This document shows, piece by piece, positions 13,201 through 22,562 of a stretch of DNA of 64,000 nt. Location of the stretch: NCBI GenBank assembly GCA_026713925.1, contig JAPONM010000032.1:62001-126000 (forward strand), written 5' to 3'. Below the pieces are notes generated by a model that saw only the letters and a program-made list of their open reading frames with translations, was not told the origin of the DNA and ran no database searches. The position numbers were made by a program, and so were the translations under genes. How positions within the stretch are numbered: the first letter of the stretch is position 1; each line of letters starts with the position of its first letter. The DNA comes from Gammaproteobacteria bacterium (GTDB lineage Bacteria; Pseudomonadota; Gammaproteobacteria; UBA4575).

Positions 13201-14368
13201 AGTTCTGGGCCGCATCCTTGGTAGGCGGCTCACCCGGGCGCATCATGCGGTATATCTCTACCTGGGCCTCCAGTTCGTTGGTGGTTGCGTCTATCGCGAG
13301 AGTGGACGTGACATACGGGCGGCGATCAATGTCATTTGTATAGAGCAACTCCAGCGTATCCACCGAAGACTCGAGGATTTTCTCGATATTTTCCTCGGTA
13401 AGCTCATCATTGGCACTGCAAACCACTTCACCTGTATCAACGTCAACCAAGTCCTTGGCAAGGATCTTGCCAAACAGGTACTCGACCGGAACATCAAGTT
13501 TCTTGATGCCTGCTTTTTCTATTTGCCGCACATGGCGTACTGTAATACGCCGACCTGCCTCAACAATTACCTTGCTGCCTGCCTTGATCTCAAACGGAGA
13601 AATTTCACCCCGCAGCCTTTCCGGAATCAAATCCAGAATAAAGCCTGTGTCAGTGATGTGTACTGAATTGGTTTCAAAAAATGTGGCAAGAATCTCTTCG
13701 GCACTAAAGCCTAATGCACGCAATAAAACGGTTGCAGGCAGTTTCCTGCGCCGATCAATACGCACAAAAAGACAATCCTTATGATCAAACTCAAAATCCA
13801 GCCATGACCCGCGGTAAGGGATGACCCTGGCAGAATGCAAAAGCTTGCCTGAGGAATGCGTTTTGCCTTTGTCATGATCGAAAAACACGCCTGGAGAACG
13901 GTGCAACTGGGACACGATCACACGCTCCGTACCATTGATGACAAATGCCCCGGTATCGGTCATCAGCGGCAACTCGCCCATGTAGACTTCCTGCTCCTTG
14001 ACATCCTTGACTTTCTTGGAGCCGGCAGGTGCATCCTTGTCATAGATAACCAGGCGCAAGAGCACCTTCAGGGGAGCATGGTACGTGAGGCTCCTTAACT
14101 GGCATTCCTTGACTTCAAACGGAGGCTGTTCCAATCGGTAACTTACATATTCAAGCTCGACGTTTCCAGAATAGCTCACGATTGGAAATACTGAATTGAA
14201 TACGCCTTGCAGGCCGAATTCTTCACGGCCTCCATCCAATGTTTCATCCTGTAAAAACCGTCGGTATGAAGCCAGTTGAATCTGCAACATGTAAGGGACC
14301 GCCAGGATTTCAGGTCTCTTGCCAAAATCCTTCCGGATCCGTTTCTTGCTGGTGTAGCTATAGGCCAT
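10286..14368 (-). CDS. rpoB: RNA polymerase beta subunit
   Basis: Beta subunit, 1360 residues from the ATG at 14368 ([19 protein letters not shown], the family start). Eleven further open codons upstream do not match the family. The rifampicin-pocket cluster reads [20 protein letters not shown] and looks wild type. The [10 protein letters not shown] and [10 protein letters not shown] segments near the active site and the C-terminal clamp region ([18 protein letters not shown]) are present. It follows rplL by ~96 bases containing a possible attenuator. Identification is firm. Confidence 0.98.
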   Translation of the reverse strand: MAYSYTSKKRIRKDFGKRPEILAVPYMLQIQLASYRRFLQDETLDGGREEFGLQGVFNSVFPIVSYSGNVELEYVSYRLEQPPFEVKECQLRSLTYHAPLKVLLRLVIYDKDAPAGSKKVKDVKEQEVYMGELPLMTDTGAFVINGTERVIVSQLHRSPGVFFDHDKGKTHSSGKLLHSARVIPYRGSWLDFEFDHKDCLFVRIDRRRKLPATVLLRALGFSAEEILATFFETNSVHITDTGFILDLIPERLRGEISPFEIKAGSKVIVEAGRRITVRHVRQIEKAGIKKLDVPVEYLFGKILAKDLVDVDTGEVVCSANDELTEENIEKILESSVDTLELLYTNDIDRRPYVTSTLAIDATTNELEAQVEIYRMMRPGEPPTKDAAQNLFQNLFFVPERYDLSPVGRMKFNRRVGREETTGPGTLSKEDILDVMRTLIDIPNGKGMVDDIDHLGNRRVRCVGEMVENAFRVGLVRVERAVKERLTLAESEGLMPQEMINAKPVAAAIKEFFGSSQLSQFMDQNNPLSEITHKRRISALGPGGLTRERAGFEVRDVHPTHYGRVCPIETPEGPNIGLINSLAIFARTNEYGFLETPYRKVTNGKVTAEIEYLSAIEESQFTIAQANARLDDKGRFLDGLVSVRHRNEFSLVPSEEVEYMDVSPKQIVSVAASLIPFLEHDDANRALMGSNMQRQAVPTLISEKPLVGTGIERVVAIDSGAALVSRRSGVVDTVDAGRIVVRVNDDETEPGEPGVDIYNLTKYTRSNQNTCINQKPLVRLGDVIAKGDVLADGPSTDLGELALGQNVLVAFMPWNGYNFEDSVLISERVVEEDRFTTIHIEELSCFARDTKLGAEEITADIPNVSESLLAKLDDSGVVYVGAEVKPGDILVGKVTPKGETQLTPEEKLLRAIFGEKASDVKDTSLRVPSGMEGTVIDVRVFTRDGVSKDKRALQIEEAEIDQVRKDLNDQLRIYEDDIYSRVERLIANEVAEGGPDGLKAGTKINKAYLESVGRERWFEIRIRAEQVHSQLEKLSNQLREQRESFEQRLEEKREKITAGDDLAPGVLKMVKVYLAVKRRMQPGDKVAGRHGNKGVVSMIVPVEDMPYMENGTPVDIVLNPLGVPSRMNVGQVLETHLGWAAKGLGLKIGQILSKTNKVNGLRDILNDIYNEDKGIPVALNEFSDEEIQALSKNLRQGVPVATPVFDGAQEFEIKRMLKLAGLPEDGQTYLWDGRTGERFDRKITVGYMYMMKLNHLVDDKMHARSTGPYSLVTQQPLGGKAQFGGQRFGEMEVWALEAYGASYTLQEMLTVKSDDVMGRNKMYKNIVDSNHRIDASMPESFNVLMKEIRSLGLNIDFEQKA

Positions 14369-14399
14369 TGAGGTTACCCCATTATCAAAATGCACATAC

Positions 14400-14431
14400 A
14401 AAAAAGTCCGGCAGCGTTCTCATGAACACTG
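14400..14431 (-). terminator. Possible rplL-rpoB attenuator hairpin
   Basis: On the minus strand an 8-bp stem (14424-14431 with 14412-14419, one G-U pair, loop ATGA) is followed by CCGGAC and then six T residues (14400-14405). A partial terminator between rplL and rpoB is known in E. coli, where it lowers rpoBC relative to ribosomal protein synthesis. The six-base gap between stem and T run makes this a weak terminator at best. Confidence 0.4.
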
Positions 14432-14464
14432 GCTGATCGGTGTCAGGGTTAAATCGAACAACGA

Positions 14465-14839
14465 TTACTTGAGTTCTACTGTTGCGCCTGCTTCTTCCAA
14501 CTGCTTTTTGATTTCCTCTGCACCATCCTTTGCAACAGCTTCCTTGATGGTCGACGGGACGCCTTCAACCATATCCTTCGCTTCCTTGAGGCCAAGACCT
14601 GTGATGGTACGCACCACCTTGATGACAGCAATCTTGTTACTCCCAAAGCTGCTCATGACCACGTCAAATTCATCCTTTTCAGCTTCGGCTTCACCGCCCC
14701 CGTCGGCCACTGCCGCAGGCACGGCGACCTGGGCCGCAGAGACTCCGAACCTTTCCTCCATGTCCGAAATCAAATCGACCACTTCCATCACACTCATTCC
14801 AGAGATTGTCTCAAGAATATCTTCTTTCGTAACAGCCAT
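14465..14839 (-). CDS. rplL: 50S ribosomal protein L7/L12
   Basis: L7/L12 stalk protein, 124 residues. It has an N-terminal dimerisation domain (~1-32), an Ala/Gly-rich hinge (~36-54) with [15 protein letters not shown], and a C-terminal factor-binding domain with [20 protein letters not shown]. It recruits translational GTPases to the ribosome. It follows rplJ by 85 bases, the usual order. Identification is firm. Confidence 0.98.
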   Translation of the reverse strand: MAVTKEDILETISGMSVMEVVDLISDMEERFGVSAAQVAVPAAVADGGGEAEAEKDEFDVVMSSFGSNKIAVIKVVRTITGLGLKEAKDMVEGVPSTIKEAVAKDGAEEIKKQLEEAGATVELK

Positions 14840-14924
14840 TTCTATCTCCTAGTAAAATCAATATCCCAAAAACCATGAAACCAAAATCGATCATTGCCCG
14901 CTACTCGAGCAAGGCACAGTTCTC

Positions 14925-15455
14925 CTACCCTCCTGCCTGCTTTTTATCGCGCACGGCAGCAATTGTTCTGACCAGCGTTGCATGTGGCGCAGCCAAGGTG
15001 CGTACGAGTTTTTCTATCGGCGCCTTCATTACGGCCATCAACATGCCCAGCGCCTGCTCCTTGTTCGGCAAACTGGAAAGCCTCTCCAATGCAGTTGCTT
15101 CCAGAAGCTGGCCGTCCACAGCAATCATCTTGACCACAAGCCGTTCATTGTCTTCAGTAAACTCCTTGACCAGCCGTGCGGCCGACCCCGGATCTTCCCG
15201 TGAAAACATCAGCATGAGGGGTCCAGCCAGACCCTCGCTCATGCATTCGTATGAGGTGCCCTGCAGGGCTCGCTTGGCAAGCGTGTTTTTTACTACTCTC
15301 AGATAGACCCCCTGCTCTCGTGCCCGGGCACGAAGCCCCGTCAGATCGACTACGTTCAAACCGCGATATTCAGCGGCTATTGCAGAGTATGCTCCAGCGG
15401 CAACCTGTGCTACTTCAGATACAACTTCCTTCTTCTGTTCCAGTCGTAAGGCCAC
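14925..15455 (-). CDS. rplJ: 50S ribosomal protein L10
   Basis: L10, 176 residues from a GTG at 15455. AAAGGA lies at good spacing before this codon, and the protein then begins ALRLEQKKEVVSEVAQV as in the family. The longer ATG start at 15479 has no ribosome site and adds eight atypical residues. L10 carries the L7/L12 dimers on the stalk and, with L12, represses its own operon by binding the leader. The typical YRGLNVVDLTGLRARAREQG and RVVKNTLAKRA segments are present. Confidence 0.95.
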   Translation of the reverse strand: MALRLEQKKEVVSEVAQVAAGAYSAIAAEYRGLNVVDLTGLRARAREQGVYLRVVKNTLAKRALQGTSYECMSEGLAGPLMLMFSREDPGSAARLVKEFTEDNERLVVKMIAVDGQLLEATALERLSSLPNKEQALGMLMAVMKAPIEKLVRTLAAPHATLVRTIAAVRDKKQAGG

Positions 15456-15692
15456 AGCAGAGTCCTTTGAATTCCACACATATAAAGTGTTGTTTAACGA
15501 TCATACAAATGCCCGTCAGCATATGTATGCCCTTACCCTGTAACCCGCCAGGAGCGGCCCTGGTCCGGATAACACGTCTACGCAGGCCAGACCCTCATGC
15601 CAGCACCAATACCCGCGCCTGCACCTGCGAGGCTCAAGTGCCTGTCAGTCTAAACCTGCAAGCCAATTCTTCAGGCCTGGCCCGAAACCTGT
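15456..15692 (-). promoter_or_regulatory. rplJ 5' leader (candidate L10-L12 binding site)
   Basis: A 237-base space between rplA and the rplJ GTG, in the position of the autoregulatory L10 leader of other bacteria. The minus strand has a short stem (CCAGG-GCCGCT-CCTGG, around 15549-15564) and other GC-rich pairing near 15576-15660. I did not fold the whole segment, so the assignment rests mainly on position and length. Confidence 0.35.
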
Positions 15693-16385
15693 TTATGCCC
15701 ATGCGGTCTGGTCTACCTGTATTCCCGTACCCATGGTAGAAGAAACCGTGATCTTTTTTATGTAGATACCCTTGGCCGAAGCCGGCTTGGCTTTTACCAG
15801 ATCGGCTACCAATGCCTGGAGGTTTTCTTCAAGCTGAGGCGTCTCAAACTCGACGCTGCCTATCGCACAGTGAATGAGTCCCCCCTTGTCTGCCTTGTAG
15901 CGCACCTGGCCGGCTTTTGCATTTTTCACAGCATTTTCAACATTGGCAGTCACTGTCCCCATTTTGGGGTTCGGCATCAATCCACGCGGACCCAGAATCG
16001 GACCCAGTTGTCCAACAACCCGCATCGCATCGGGTGTCGCGATGGCCACATCAAATCCGATCTGCCCTTCCTTGACCTGTTCTGCAAGATCTGCGAGGCC
16101 CACCAACTCAGCTCCGGCAGTCTTAGCCGCCTCTGCCTGCTGCCCCTCTGCAAATACCGCAACCCGCACGGTTTTTCCCGTACCATGCGGAAGTACCGTA
16201 GAACCCCTGACTACCTGGTCTGATTTCCTGGGGTCCACACCAAGCTTCACACATGCGTCCACGGACTCCTTGAAGTTTGCTGCTGCACAATCCTTTACAA
16301 GCTGCATGGCATCGCCAGGCGCATACACCTTGCCTGCCTCTGCCTTTTCACGTGCAGCACGAAGTTTCTTACCGGACTTTGCCAT
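15693..16385 (-). CDS. rplA: 50S ribosomal protein L1
   Basis: L1, 230 residues from the ATG at 16385 ([18 protein letters not shown]). Upstream open codons overlap rplK and are not L1-like. AAGGAG sits before the start. Typical segments are [37 protein letters not shown] and the C-terminal [16 protein letters not shown]1 forms the L1 stalk and in E. coli represses rplK-rplA translation. It starts four bases after rplK ends, so the two are translationally coupled. Confidence 0.97.
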   Translation of the reverse strand: MAKSGKKLRAAREKAEAGKVYAPGDAMQLVKDCAAANFKESVDACVKLGVDPRKSDQVVRGSTVLPHGTGKTVRVAVFAEGQQAEAAKTAGAELVGLADLAEQVKEGQIGFDVAIATPDAMRVVGQLGPILGPRGLMPNPKMGTVTANVENAVKNAKAGQVRYKADKGGLIHCAIGSVEFETPQLEENLQALVADLVKAKPASAKGIYIKKITVSSTMGTGIQVDQTAWA

Positions 16386-16389
16386 ACCC

Positions 16390-16821
16390 TTACACTCCTT
16401 CCACTTCCAGGCCCATGCTGCGGGCACTGCCTGCAATCGTACGCACGGCTGCATCCATGTCGGCAGCAGTGATATCCGGCATTTTCGCTTTGGCAATGTC
16501 TTCGAGTTGAGCACGGTTTACCTTGCCTACTTTTTCAGTATTTGGGCGGCCGCTCCCCTTATCCAGTTTTGCTGCCTTTTTCAGCAAAACCGAAGCAGGG
16601 GGCGTCTTGGTGACAAAGGTAAAACTGCGGTCACTGAATATTTCAATCACGACCGGCACGGGCATGCCTTTCTCCAGGCCCTGTGTCTTCGCATTGAATT
16701 CCTTACAGAAATCCATGATGTTCACACCATGCTGCCCAAGCGCAGGGCCCACTGGCGGGCTTGGATTTGCATCACCTGCTGGAACCTGCAACTTTACGTA
16801 CGCACTAGTTTTCTTTGCCAT
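16390..16821 (-). CDS. rplK: 50S ribosomal protein L11
   Basis: L11, 143 residues, the GTPase-centre protein required for RelA activation. It shows [20 protein letters not shown] (~26-45), the proline-rich N-terminal domain and the rRNA-binding C-terminal domain with [11 protein letters not shown]. It follows nusG by 24 bases. Identification is firm. Confidence 0.98.
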   Translation of the reverse strand: MAKKTSAYVKLQVPAGDANPSPPVGPALGQHGVNIMDFCKEFNAKTQGLEKGMPVPVVIEIFSDRSFTFVTKTPPASVLLKKAAKLDKGSGRPNTEKVGKVNRAQLEDIAKAKMPDITAADMDAAVRTIAGSARSMGLEVEGV

Positions 16822-16845
16822 TTCCTGCCTTTCCGTTCAGTATTC

Positions 16846-17379
16846 TCAACCCTTTTCAACCTGGCCGAACCCAAGCTCTACCGGGGTTGAACGTCCGAAA
16901 ATCTGTACTGCCACGAGCATGCGGCTTTTTTCATAATTTACTTCTTCAACCACGCCGTTAAAGTCGTTGAACGGGCCATCTGTAACGCGAACCACTTCAC
17001 CTGGTTCAAACAGTACCTTGGGTTTGGGCTGGTCCACGCCTTCCTGCATGCGTGCCTTGATATTATCGGCCTCCTTCTCAGTAATCGGTGCAGGTTTCTC
17101 TGTAGAGCCGCCTATGAAACCGAGTACCTTCGGGCAATCCTTGACCAGATGCCAGGTATCATCATCCATCTCCATCTTCATCAGCACGTATCCCGGGAAA
17201 AATTTGCGCTCACTGCGTCGTTTCTGTCCCTCGCGCATTTCGACAACTTCTTCTACCGGAACCAGGATTTCGCCAAACCTATCCTGCATGCCGAATCTTT
17301 CAATTCTTTCTGCCAACGAACGCTTGACCTGATGCTCAAACCCGGAATACGCATGCACAACATACCAACGCATAGACAT
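16846..17379 (-). CDS. nusG: Transcription termination/antitermination factor NusG
   Basis: NusG, 177 residues. The N-terminal NGN domain ([18 protein letters not shown]) binds RNA polymerase, and a KOW domain ([20 protein letters not shown]) at ~125-175 contacts S10 or Rho. The ATG at 17379 gives [13 protein letters not shown]; the internal Met at residue 3 is an alternative. It follows secE by eight bases. Identification is firm. Confidence 0.98.
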   Translation of the reverse strand: MSMRWYVVHAYSGFEHQVKRSLAERIERFGMQDRFGEILVPVEEVVEMREGQKRRSERKFFPGYVLMKMEMDDDTWHLVKDCPKVLGFIGGSTEKPAPITEKEADNIKARMQEGVDQPKPKVLFEPGEVVRVTDGPFNDFNGVVEEVNYEKSRMLVAVQIFGRSTPVELGFGQVEKG

Positions 17380-17387
17380 TTAAACTC

Positions 17388-17756
17388 TCACCTAATGACG
17401 AACTGTATTAAAGTCGTCAAACCACGATCTACAATCCATAAAAACAATGCCAGAATCACTACCACCACGATAACCACAACAGTCGTTTGCAGGGTCTCTA
17501 CACGTGTAGGCCAGACCATTTTGCGCACTTCGGTGCGTGCATCCTGCATGAAACTGGCAAATGAACGGCCCCGTTCGGTCGTCAATGCAATTACGGCCGC
17601 CAGTACAATCGCTGCTACGATACCCAATACACGGTATAGCAAAGGCTGGTCTGCAAACACATAGAATGCGAGTACACTCGCAACCAGTATCCCGATAGAT
17701 ACGGCCAGCTTGACAGTATCCATGCCACTTACCGTAGCGTCAGCTTTTCCTGCCAT
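17388..17756 (-). CDS. secE: Preprotein translocase subunit SecE
   Basis: SecE, 122 residues with three predicted membrane helices (~16-36, ~40-60 and ~92-115). The conserved amphipathic segment RSFASFMQDARTEVRKMVWP precedes the last helix. The three-helix form is typical of gammaproteobacteria, whereas many other groups have a one-helix, ~60-residue SecE. It partners SecY and SecG in protein export. It lies between tRNA-Trp (54 bases) and nusG (8 bases), the classical order. Confidence 0.97.
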   Translation of the reverse strand: MAGKADATVSGMDTVKLAVSIGILVASVLAFYVFADQPLLYRVLGIVAAIVLAAVIALTTERGRSFASFMQDARTEVRKMVWPTRVETLQTTVVVIVVVVILALFLWIVDRGLTTLIQFVIR

Positions 17757-17809
17757 ATCGTGATTTCAAAAATTCTACTTGCAGACGTAGCTCGTGATTT
17801 TGCCCATAC

Positions 17810-17885
17810 TGGCAGGCCAGGAGGGAATCGAACCCCCAACCTGCGGTTTTGGAGACCGCCGCTCTGCCAATTGAGCTACTGGCCT
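17810..17885 (-). tRNA. tRNA-Trp (CCA anticodon)
   Basis: A complete cloverleaf of 76 bases including an encoded CCA (17810-17812). The acceptor stem AGGCCAG pairs with CTGGCCT, the anticodon loop is CTCCAAA and the T loop is TTCGATT. It lies just upstream of secE, as in many gammaproteobacteria. Confidence 0.97.
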
Positions 17886-17917
17886 CAACTCAGCACCTTG
17901 CAACTGCCAAACAAAGC

Positions 17918-17946
17918 ATTTTAACGTGATTTTGGAAAGTTTGGAA
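17918..17946 (-). promoter_or_regulatory. Candidate promoter for tRNA-Trp/secE
   Basis: The minus strand has TAAAAT (17918-17923) as the -10, a 17-base spacer and TTCCAA (17941-17946) as a weak -35. The start would fall ~25 bases before the tRNA 5' end. The -10 matches five of six consensus bases; the -35 only about half. Confidence 0.4.
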
Positions 17947-17979
17947 CAAATATTTCAGGTAAATTGCGTACGTCAGTCT

Positions 17980-18399
17980 TCAGACGCGATCACTGGCATC
18001 AGCCTGATTGCAGCTTTCGGACAGCAGGCGCAGTCCTGTAGCACCCAGCACCACCACGAACAACGGGTCACAGAGCTCCCACAACAGCGGCACTTCGCGT
18101 GACATCATGTCCGCAAACCAGTTCGAGAAAAACCATAAAAACAGGACCACTGACGCATAAAACAGGCCACTCGCCCTGAAATACTCCTTCACATCCTCGG
18201 TGTTGGAATAGCGCACTTTCCAGACCGTGCCAGCTACCAGAGCCAGCCCCGCACCCGCGGCCATGAACCAGTTCAGTATGCTCCACACCGGGTAGCCGGT
18301 ACTGCCATCATCATACAGCGGGGTGATCACGTAGTTCACTGCCACCACCAGGGCCAGCAGCAGCGCGTAAAGTGCACAGATCAGGCGCAGGGCTCGCAT
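17980..18399 (-). CDS. Four-helix membrane protein, unknown
   Basis: 139 residues, not recognised. Four hydrophobic stretches (~3-27, ~42-60, ~80-96 and ~108-127) point to an inner-membrane protein with both ends on the same side. The loop between helices 2 and 3 is charged (KVRYSNTEDVKEYFR). The start ATG at 18397-18399 follows the stop of a small cysteine-rich reading frame by three bases, with GGTGGT upstream, so it probably belongs to the same operon as that peptide and the DsrE-like gene. No function is assigned. Confidence 0.6.
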   Translation of the reverse strand: MRALRLICALYALLLALVVAVNYVITPLYDDGSTGYPVWSILNWFMAAGAGLALVAGTVWKVRYSNTEDVKEYFRASGLFYASVVLFLWFFSNWFADMMSREVPLLWELCDPLFVVVLGATGLRLLSESCNQADASDRV

Positions 18400-18402
18400 T
18401 AC

Positions 18403-18591
18403 TCAGACCACCCTTTCCAGACAGACCTTGGCATTTTCATGCTGCCTGCCTTGCAGCACACCCGGTACAGGACAAGCGCAGGCACAACACCGACCGGTGC
18501 CTGGACTGTGTATTGGCTCGAGCCCTTTGCACGCGCCTCTACACACATTGGACCGAGGTGGCGCAACAGGAGCACAGATCTGGCAGGACAT
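18403..18591 (-). CDS. Small cysteine-rich peptide (62 aa), unknown
   Basis: 62 residues with nine cysteines at 3, 6, 17, 21, 35, 36, 38, 40 and 57: CxxC, CxxxC and CCxCxC patterns. The ATG at 18591 is four bases after the TAG of the DsrE-like gene, with TTAGGCAG before it, and the stop is three bases before the next ATG. This packing supports a real gene. The cysteine pattern suggests metal or Fe-S binding, or disulfides; there is no signal peptide. Other frames are also open here, so coding is likely but not proved. Confidence 0.45.
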   Translation of the reverse strand: MSCQICAPVAPPRSNVCRGACKGLEPIHSPGTGRCCACACPVPGVLQGRQHENAKVCLERVV

Positions 18592-18595
18592 CTGC

Positions 18596-19096
18596 CTAAT
18601 GAATCGGAATCATTGCATACCCTTTTTGCTGATACCCAATTTGCGACACAAAGGTATTTCCAACCGGTTTTATTCCTGAAATGATGGTGTCGTTGCCGAT
18701 GCCTAATATGCGTGCAGATACTGAACACGATTCCATCCTCACTCCGGGCAGGTTGCTCATCTTCCTGATCAACTCCAGTGCCTGTTCACGGGCTTCTTCC
18801 TCATCGAGAGGCAAATCCAATGGATTTGTCGAAATCAACTTCATTACTGGACCATGAAACAAGAACACCATGTCTGGTTCTACATCTTGCCTTTCAAGAT
18901 CACCATACGTTTCCTCAATGACTTTTAACAAGAATAACAGCTTGCCTGGACTTCCAATGGTCACGTCCCATACAACATTGCCTTGAGTTATTCCTTTGAG
19001 TGCATCCGCATCACTTGGCTTTTCAGCATAGGTACCGTGTGCAAGCAACATGCATCCTAAAATAACTACCATGAAACCGGTTCGTCTTATTTTCAT
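18596..19096 (-). CDS. Exported DsrE/DsrF-like family protein
   Basis: 166 residues with a signal peptide (~1-24, KIRRTGFMVVILGCMLLAHG, cleavage after TYA). The mature part resembles DsrE-like small alpha/beta proteins: VVWDVTIGSPGKLLFLLKVI near the start, MVFLFHGPVM in the middle, and a C-terminal end of the GYAMIPIH type. A single Cys near the middle (MESCSVSARILG) could be the active residue. Family members shuttle sulfur or have unknown roles; this one would act in the periplasm. GGAG precedes the ATG. It heads, or is second in, the small cluster with the cysteine-rich peptide. Confidence 0.7.
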   Translation of the reverse strand: MKIRRTGFMVVILGCMLLAHGTYAEKPSDADALKGITQGNVVWDVTIGSPGKLLFLLKVIEETYGDLERQDVEPDMVFLFHGPVMKLISTNPLDLPLDEEEAREQALELIRKMSNLPGVRMESCSVSARILGIGNDTIISGIKPVGNTFVSQIGYQQKGYAMIPIH

Positions 19097-19314
19097 ACTC
19101 TCTCCTGATCGATCAATCTAAATGGAATTACCGGGCTTGAAACAGCGTAGTCCATAGAGTAGCCAGGCCACAAGACAAAACTGCGCCAGGTCCATACCAC
19201 TCCCATGCCACCGCTGAGCTTGACCTCAGCCACCCGTAACAGGCTGATATTCTCCGACTCACGAACCGCTTGCTCATGATGGCCCCTGGTACAAACCTGC
19301 CATGAGGGGTTCAC
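19093..19314 (-). CDS. Short unknown reading frame, possible gene remnant
   Basis: 73 codons from a GTG at 19314, ending in TGA that overlaps the ATG of the DsrE-like gene (ATGA). The C-terminal ~50 residues (LLRVAEVKLSGGMGVVWTWR and on) look protein-like, but I do not recognise them. It may be the tail of a decayed gene whose start was lost, or a small gene coupled to the DsrE-like gene. No signal peptide and no clear domain. Confidence 0.3.
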   Translation of the reverse strand: MNPSWQVCTRGHHEQAVRESENISLLRVAEVKLSGGMGVVWTWRSFVLWPGYSMDYAVSSPVIPFRLIDQERV

Positions 19315-19395
19315 ATCTGATCACCGGTTCAGTTCAAAAGGCAGTGCACCCAGGTGCTTGGCCCCCGCACACCCGGTCATGCATTCAGCGCGCAC

Positions 19396-21957
19396 CTACC
19401 AGTGGTAGCGGGCGCGGGCGTAGTAGAACCCGCCCGAGAATCCCATCGGCGAGGATTCGGGATACTTGGAACCGAGCACATCGGCAAACTCGTTCCTGTC
19501 CGGAAAGTTGTCGAAGATATTCTCCGCCCCGATGCTCAGTTCGAATCCGTCCGCCGGACGGTAGCTCACCTCGGCGTCCAGCGTGAATTCCTCGTCCGGC
19601 TCAATGAAGAAATCTGCGCTGTCGGCGTGGAACTCCTCATAGCTGCCAAAGAAATTCACACGCGCAAAGCCACCCCACCGTTCCCTGTCATGTCGCAACG
19701 TCACGTTGAAACGCAGCTTCGGCAGCGCGTCCTCCAGTTGCTTGATGCGTTGCTCGCCAATGAACTCCGGATTGTGGCTGGTGACTTCGGTGTCGTTGTA
19801 GTTGCCCACGAATACAAGCTCCGTCTTGCCGCCGTGCAGTAGCGGCAGCCGGTCCGTCATGTCTAGGCTCGTAACCAGATCGATCCCGCGGGTGCGCGTG
19901 TCGAACCCGTTGCCGAAGAAGCGGAAATTGCTTACGTCGGTGGCGGGGAAGCATCCGCTCTTGCCGATCGCCGCTTTCTGTGCAGCGGTCAGCGTCTTGT
20001 CCGCGGACAGGCCGAGACGGTCATCGACTTCGATGTGGTACGCATCCACGGTGAACGAGACCGAGTTCATCTCCAGACCGAGGCCCGCCGTGTACGTAAC
20101 GGACTCCTCAGCTTCGAGTTTCTCCGCGCCTACTGCAGCGGCCTCCGGACATTTCGAGGGAATCGTGCCCCGCTGCGTTAACTGATTCCTGCCTTGTGAA
20201 TCCAGGATAAACGCTGTTGTGACGTTTGCGACATTCTCCTGCCCCACGGTCGGGACGCGAAAGCCAGTGCTGGCCGAACCACGCAGGCTGACATTGTCCG
20301 TGGCCCTGAAAATTGCACCGAGCTTGAAATCCTCGGTTGTGTCGTAATCCTCGTGGTCCTCGATGCGGCCCATCACGGCCAGGGTGAGCGCATCCGTGAC
20401 GTCCGCCTCGAACTCGACATACGCAGCGACGTTGGAGCGGTCCCACTTGCCCGCGGCGGCGACCGGGGAGAACCCCGAGAAGCCGTTGGCGCCGACGCCG
20501 GCACCCGGAATCAGCCCGTCAACCCATGAAGCCTCTTCGCCCGCGCTGACCTCAAACTCCTCCTCACGCCATTCAACCCCGAATGCAGCGTACAGGGGCG
20601 ATGCAAAAGACGTCGTCTCGATCGGACGGGTCATGTCCAGGCTCAGGGTCTGCTCAGTCTGCGTGTACTTGCCAAGACTGAATTCCATCGGCGTCGCCAG
20701 ACCCAGGCTCGCATTGATGGTGTTGCGAATGGTGAATTCGGCCTCGCTCTCGCCGATCGAGTAGCTGGCGTCATAGGTCAGGCCTGAATCAAACTCCCCG
20801 CGAAGACCCGCCACACCTGAAGCGTCGCTGACTTCGGCACCGAACTTGGGCGTGAAACCGCCCGGGAAGCGCTCGTTGAAGAAACACCCCGGATACGGCG
20901 TCCAGTCAAACAGCTCGTTGTCATCCGTCACGAGGATGCGCCCTGGCGGATCATCATACCCCGGGCAGCCCGGGGCAAGAGGCAGGCGGTAGTTTCCCTG
21001 ATCATTTTCCACAATGAACACGCCGCTGCGGGTATTTGGATTGCGGAAGAAGAACCCGCCTTCGGTCTCGCGCTCTGAAGCGTTGCCGAAGGCGTAGAGC
21101 TCGGCCTGCTCGCTGACTTCCACACCAGAATTCAGGAAAACGGTGTAGTCATCATCGACGTCAGGCTGTCCCCAGACCTGGGCGTACGGCTGGCGAACGA
21201 CGAGGTTGCCATGGTCGATCAGGCCCTGTGCATCGCCACGCTGCACACTGCGCACCGTCGGCCACATCTCGTGCCACTGGGCGCTGATATTGGCGAAGCC
21301 GTTGGCGCCAAGCGGTATGCCCAGGTTGCCGGCAACCCGATATTCATCGCCGTCGCCGGTGTAGGTCTGACCCCATTGGGCCTCGACGATACCGCCTTGC
21401 GGGCGGTCCTTGAGCACGAAGTTGATCACGCCCGCAATCGCATCGGAACCGTACTGTGCGGAGGCGGTATCACGCAGCACTTCGACCCGCTTCAGCGCGA
21501 TCGCCGGGATGACGCTGATGTCGGGCCCCTGGGCCCCTTCCGAGACGCCGTTGCCAAGCCATGAGATGACCGCCGCGCGATGTCTGCGCTTGCCATTCAC
21601 CAGCACCAGTGTCTGGTCTGAGGCGAGGCCGCGCAGATTGGCCGGACGGATGAAGGTTGCAGCGTCGCTGATCGGCTGGGTGCCTACGTTGTAGGACGGC
21701 ACCAGCTTGCGCAGCAGTTCGGGCACCTGGGTCGTCCCCTGGTTGCTGAGGTCCTCCGAACTGATGATGTCCACCGCCGAGGGTGCATCCACCGCTGCGC
21801 GGACCGGTCGTCTCGAGCCGATCACGCTGATTTCTGGAAGCTCGACAGACAGTTCCGCAGGCTCCTCGGCTTGCAGGCCGGCTGGCATGTACAGCAACGC
21901 TGCGAGCAGTGTTCCTGACGCACAGGACAGGATTGAAGTGATCAACGTAGAGTTCAA
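19396..21957 (-). CDS. TonB-dependent outer-membrane receptor
   Basis: About 853 residues. A signal peptide (~1-30, ending PAGLQA) precedes a plug domain (~45-175) with DAPSAVDIISSEDLSNQG, then VLVNGKRRH and VEVLRDTASAQYGSDAIAGV. The rest is a long beta-barrel ending in aromatic residues (YYARARYHW). The frame opens at GTG 21966, but AGGGAGGT lies seven bases before a TTG at 21957, which I favour. It imports a large ligand (siderophore, vitamin or oligomer); the substrate is not visible. The segment is GC-richer than its neighbours, which suggests acquisition. No TonB or ABC genes are nearby. Confidence 0.92.
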   Translation of the reverse strand: MNSTLITSILSCASGTLLAALLYMPAGLQAEEPAELSVELPEISVIGSRRPVRAAVDAPSAVDIISSEDLSNQGTTQVPELLRKLVPSYNVGTQPISDAATFIRPANLRGLASDQTLVLVNGKRRHRAAVISWLGNGVSEGAQGPDISVIPAIALKRVEVLRDTASAQYGSDAIAGVINFVLKDRPQGGIVEAQWGQTYTGDGDEYRVAGNLGIPLGANGFANISAQWHEMWPTVRSVQRGDAQGLIDHGNLVVRQPYAQVWGQPDVDDDYTVFLNSGVEVSEQAELYAFGNASERETEGGFFFRNPNTRSGVFIVENDQGNYRLPLAPGCPGYDDPPGRILVTDDNELFDWTPYPGCFFNERFPGGFTPKFGAEVSDASGVAGLRGEFDSGLTYDASYSIGESEAEFTIRNTINASLGLATPMEFSLGKYTQTEQTLSLDMTRPIETTSFASPLYAAFGVEWREEEFEVSAGEEASWVDGLIPGAGVGANGFSGFSPVAAAGKWDRSNVAAYVEFEADVTDALTLAVMGRIEDHEDYDTTEDFKLGAIFRATDNVSLRGSASTGFRVPTVGQENVANVTTAFILDSQGRNQLTQRGTIPSKCPEAAAVGAEKLEAEESVTYTAGLGLEMNSVSFTVDAYHIEVDDRLGLSADKTLTAAQKAAIGKSGCFPATDVSNFRFFGNGFDTRTRGIDLVTSLDMTDRLPLLHGGKTELVFVGNYNDTEVTSHNPEFIGEQRIKQLEDALPKLRFNVTLRHDRERWGGFARVNFFGSYEEFHADSADFFIEPDEEFTLDAEVSYRPADGFELSIGAENIFDNFPDRNEFADVLGSKYPESSPMGFSGGFYYARARYHW

Positions 21958-21966
21958 ACCGGTCAC

Positions 21967-22292
21967 CTCCCTATTGATGAGTGAATGCTCAAGAGGTCAA
22001 CACTATTGCTGGTCAAGATTTTGCAGGTCATTTCATGCGATTGCAACATGTTCCAGCCTGGGAAGGCCCAGTTTGAATTTCTTTTTTGTCAGGGCCAATC
22101 GCCTCTACTCCCTGCATCACGGCAGAGACTGCTTCCACCTGGGCGGTGGGTAACTCCCTATTACCTGCAGGCAATCACGGGTATGCCATCATGGTCACCG
22201 GCAGGGCCGAATATTCTCCCCTGTGCAGGAATTTCGTCCCGCTCACGTGCTTTCCATCAATTCCGGTTTCATCGAGCAACTGGTACTGTCAC
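21967..22292 (-). promoter_or_regulatory. Upstream region of the TonB-dependent receptor
   Basis: 326 bases without a gene. On the minus strand TTGCAA, a 17-base spacer and CAAAAT (around 22007-22035) make a plausible promoter ~50-80 bases before the receptor start. I looked for a cobalamin-type box or a Fur-like repeat and saw neither. No strong hairpin was noted. Confidence 0.3.
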
Positions 22293-22562
22293 TCATTCAC
22301 CTTCCCTGACTACATATAAGATGTCTGCAGCGAGATGTTCCAATGCATCGTATTCTTTTCTGTCTATGATCTCGTGCTGCATTCCCTGGGTGGGCAACGA
22401 ATCCTTCAGCTGATACTTCAGGTATGCAATAAATTCAGTGAGGGTACTATCCAGTTGTGAATCCTCATTCCATTCTCCACCGGAATAATAGGACAGGGTT
22501 TCGACCTGCTTGTCCCCAACATAGACTGTCACCTTGACCGGTTGTGCGTCACTGGAATTCAT
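22293..22562 (-). CDS. Small protein, unknown (89 aa)
   Basis: 89 residues from an ATG at 22562 with GGAGAAAA upstream. It begins with a beta-like stretch (VKVTVYVGDKQVETLSYYS) and continues with an acidic helical part. No signal peptide, membrane helix or known motif. Regular codon use and a ribosome site support coding. It stands alone between the TonB receptor and the dipeptidase; no function is assigned. Confidence 0.55.
   Translation of the reverse strand: MNSSDAQPVKVTVYVGDKQVETLSYYSGGEWNEDSQLDSTLTEFIAYLKYQLKDSLPTQGMQHEIIDRKEYDALEHLAADILYVVREGE

Noticed and set aside
21967-22292. Possible cobalamin or other riboswitch before the TonB-dependent receptor
   Set aside because: I searched for the conserved B12-box type sequence and other familiar riboswitch cores by eye and found none.
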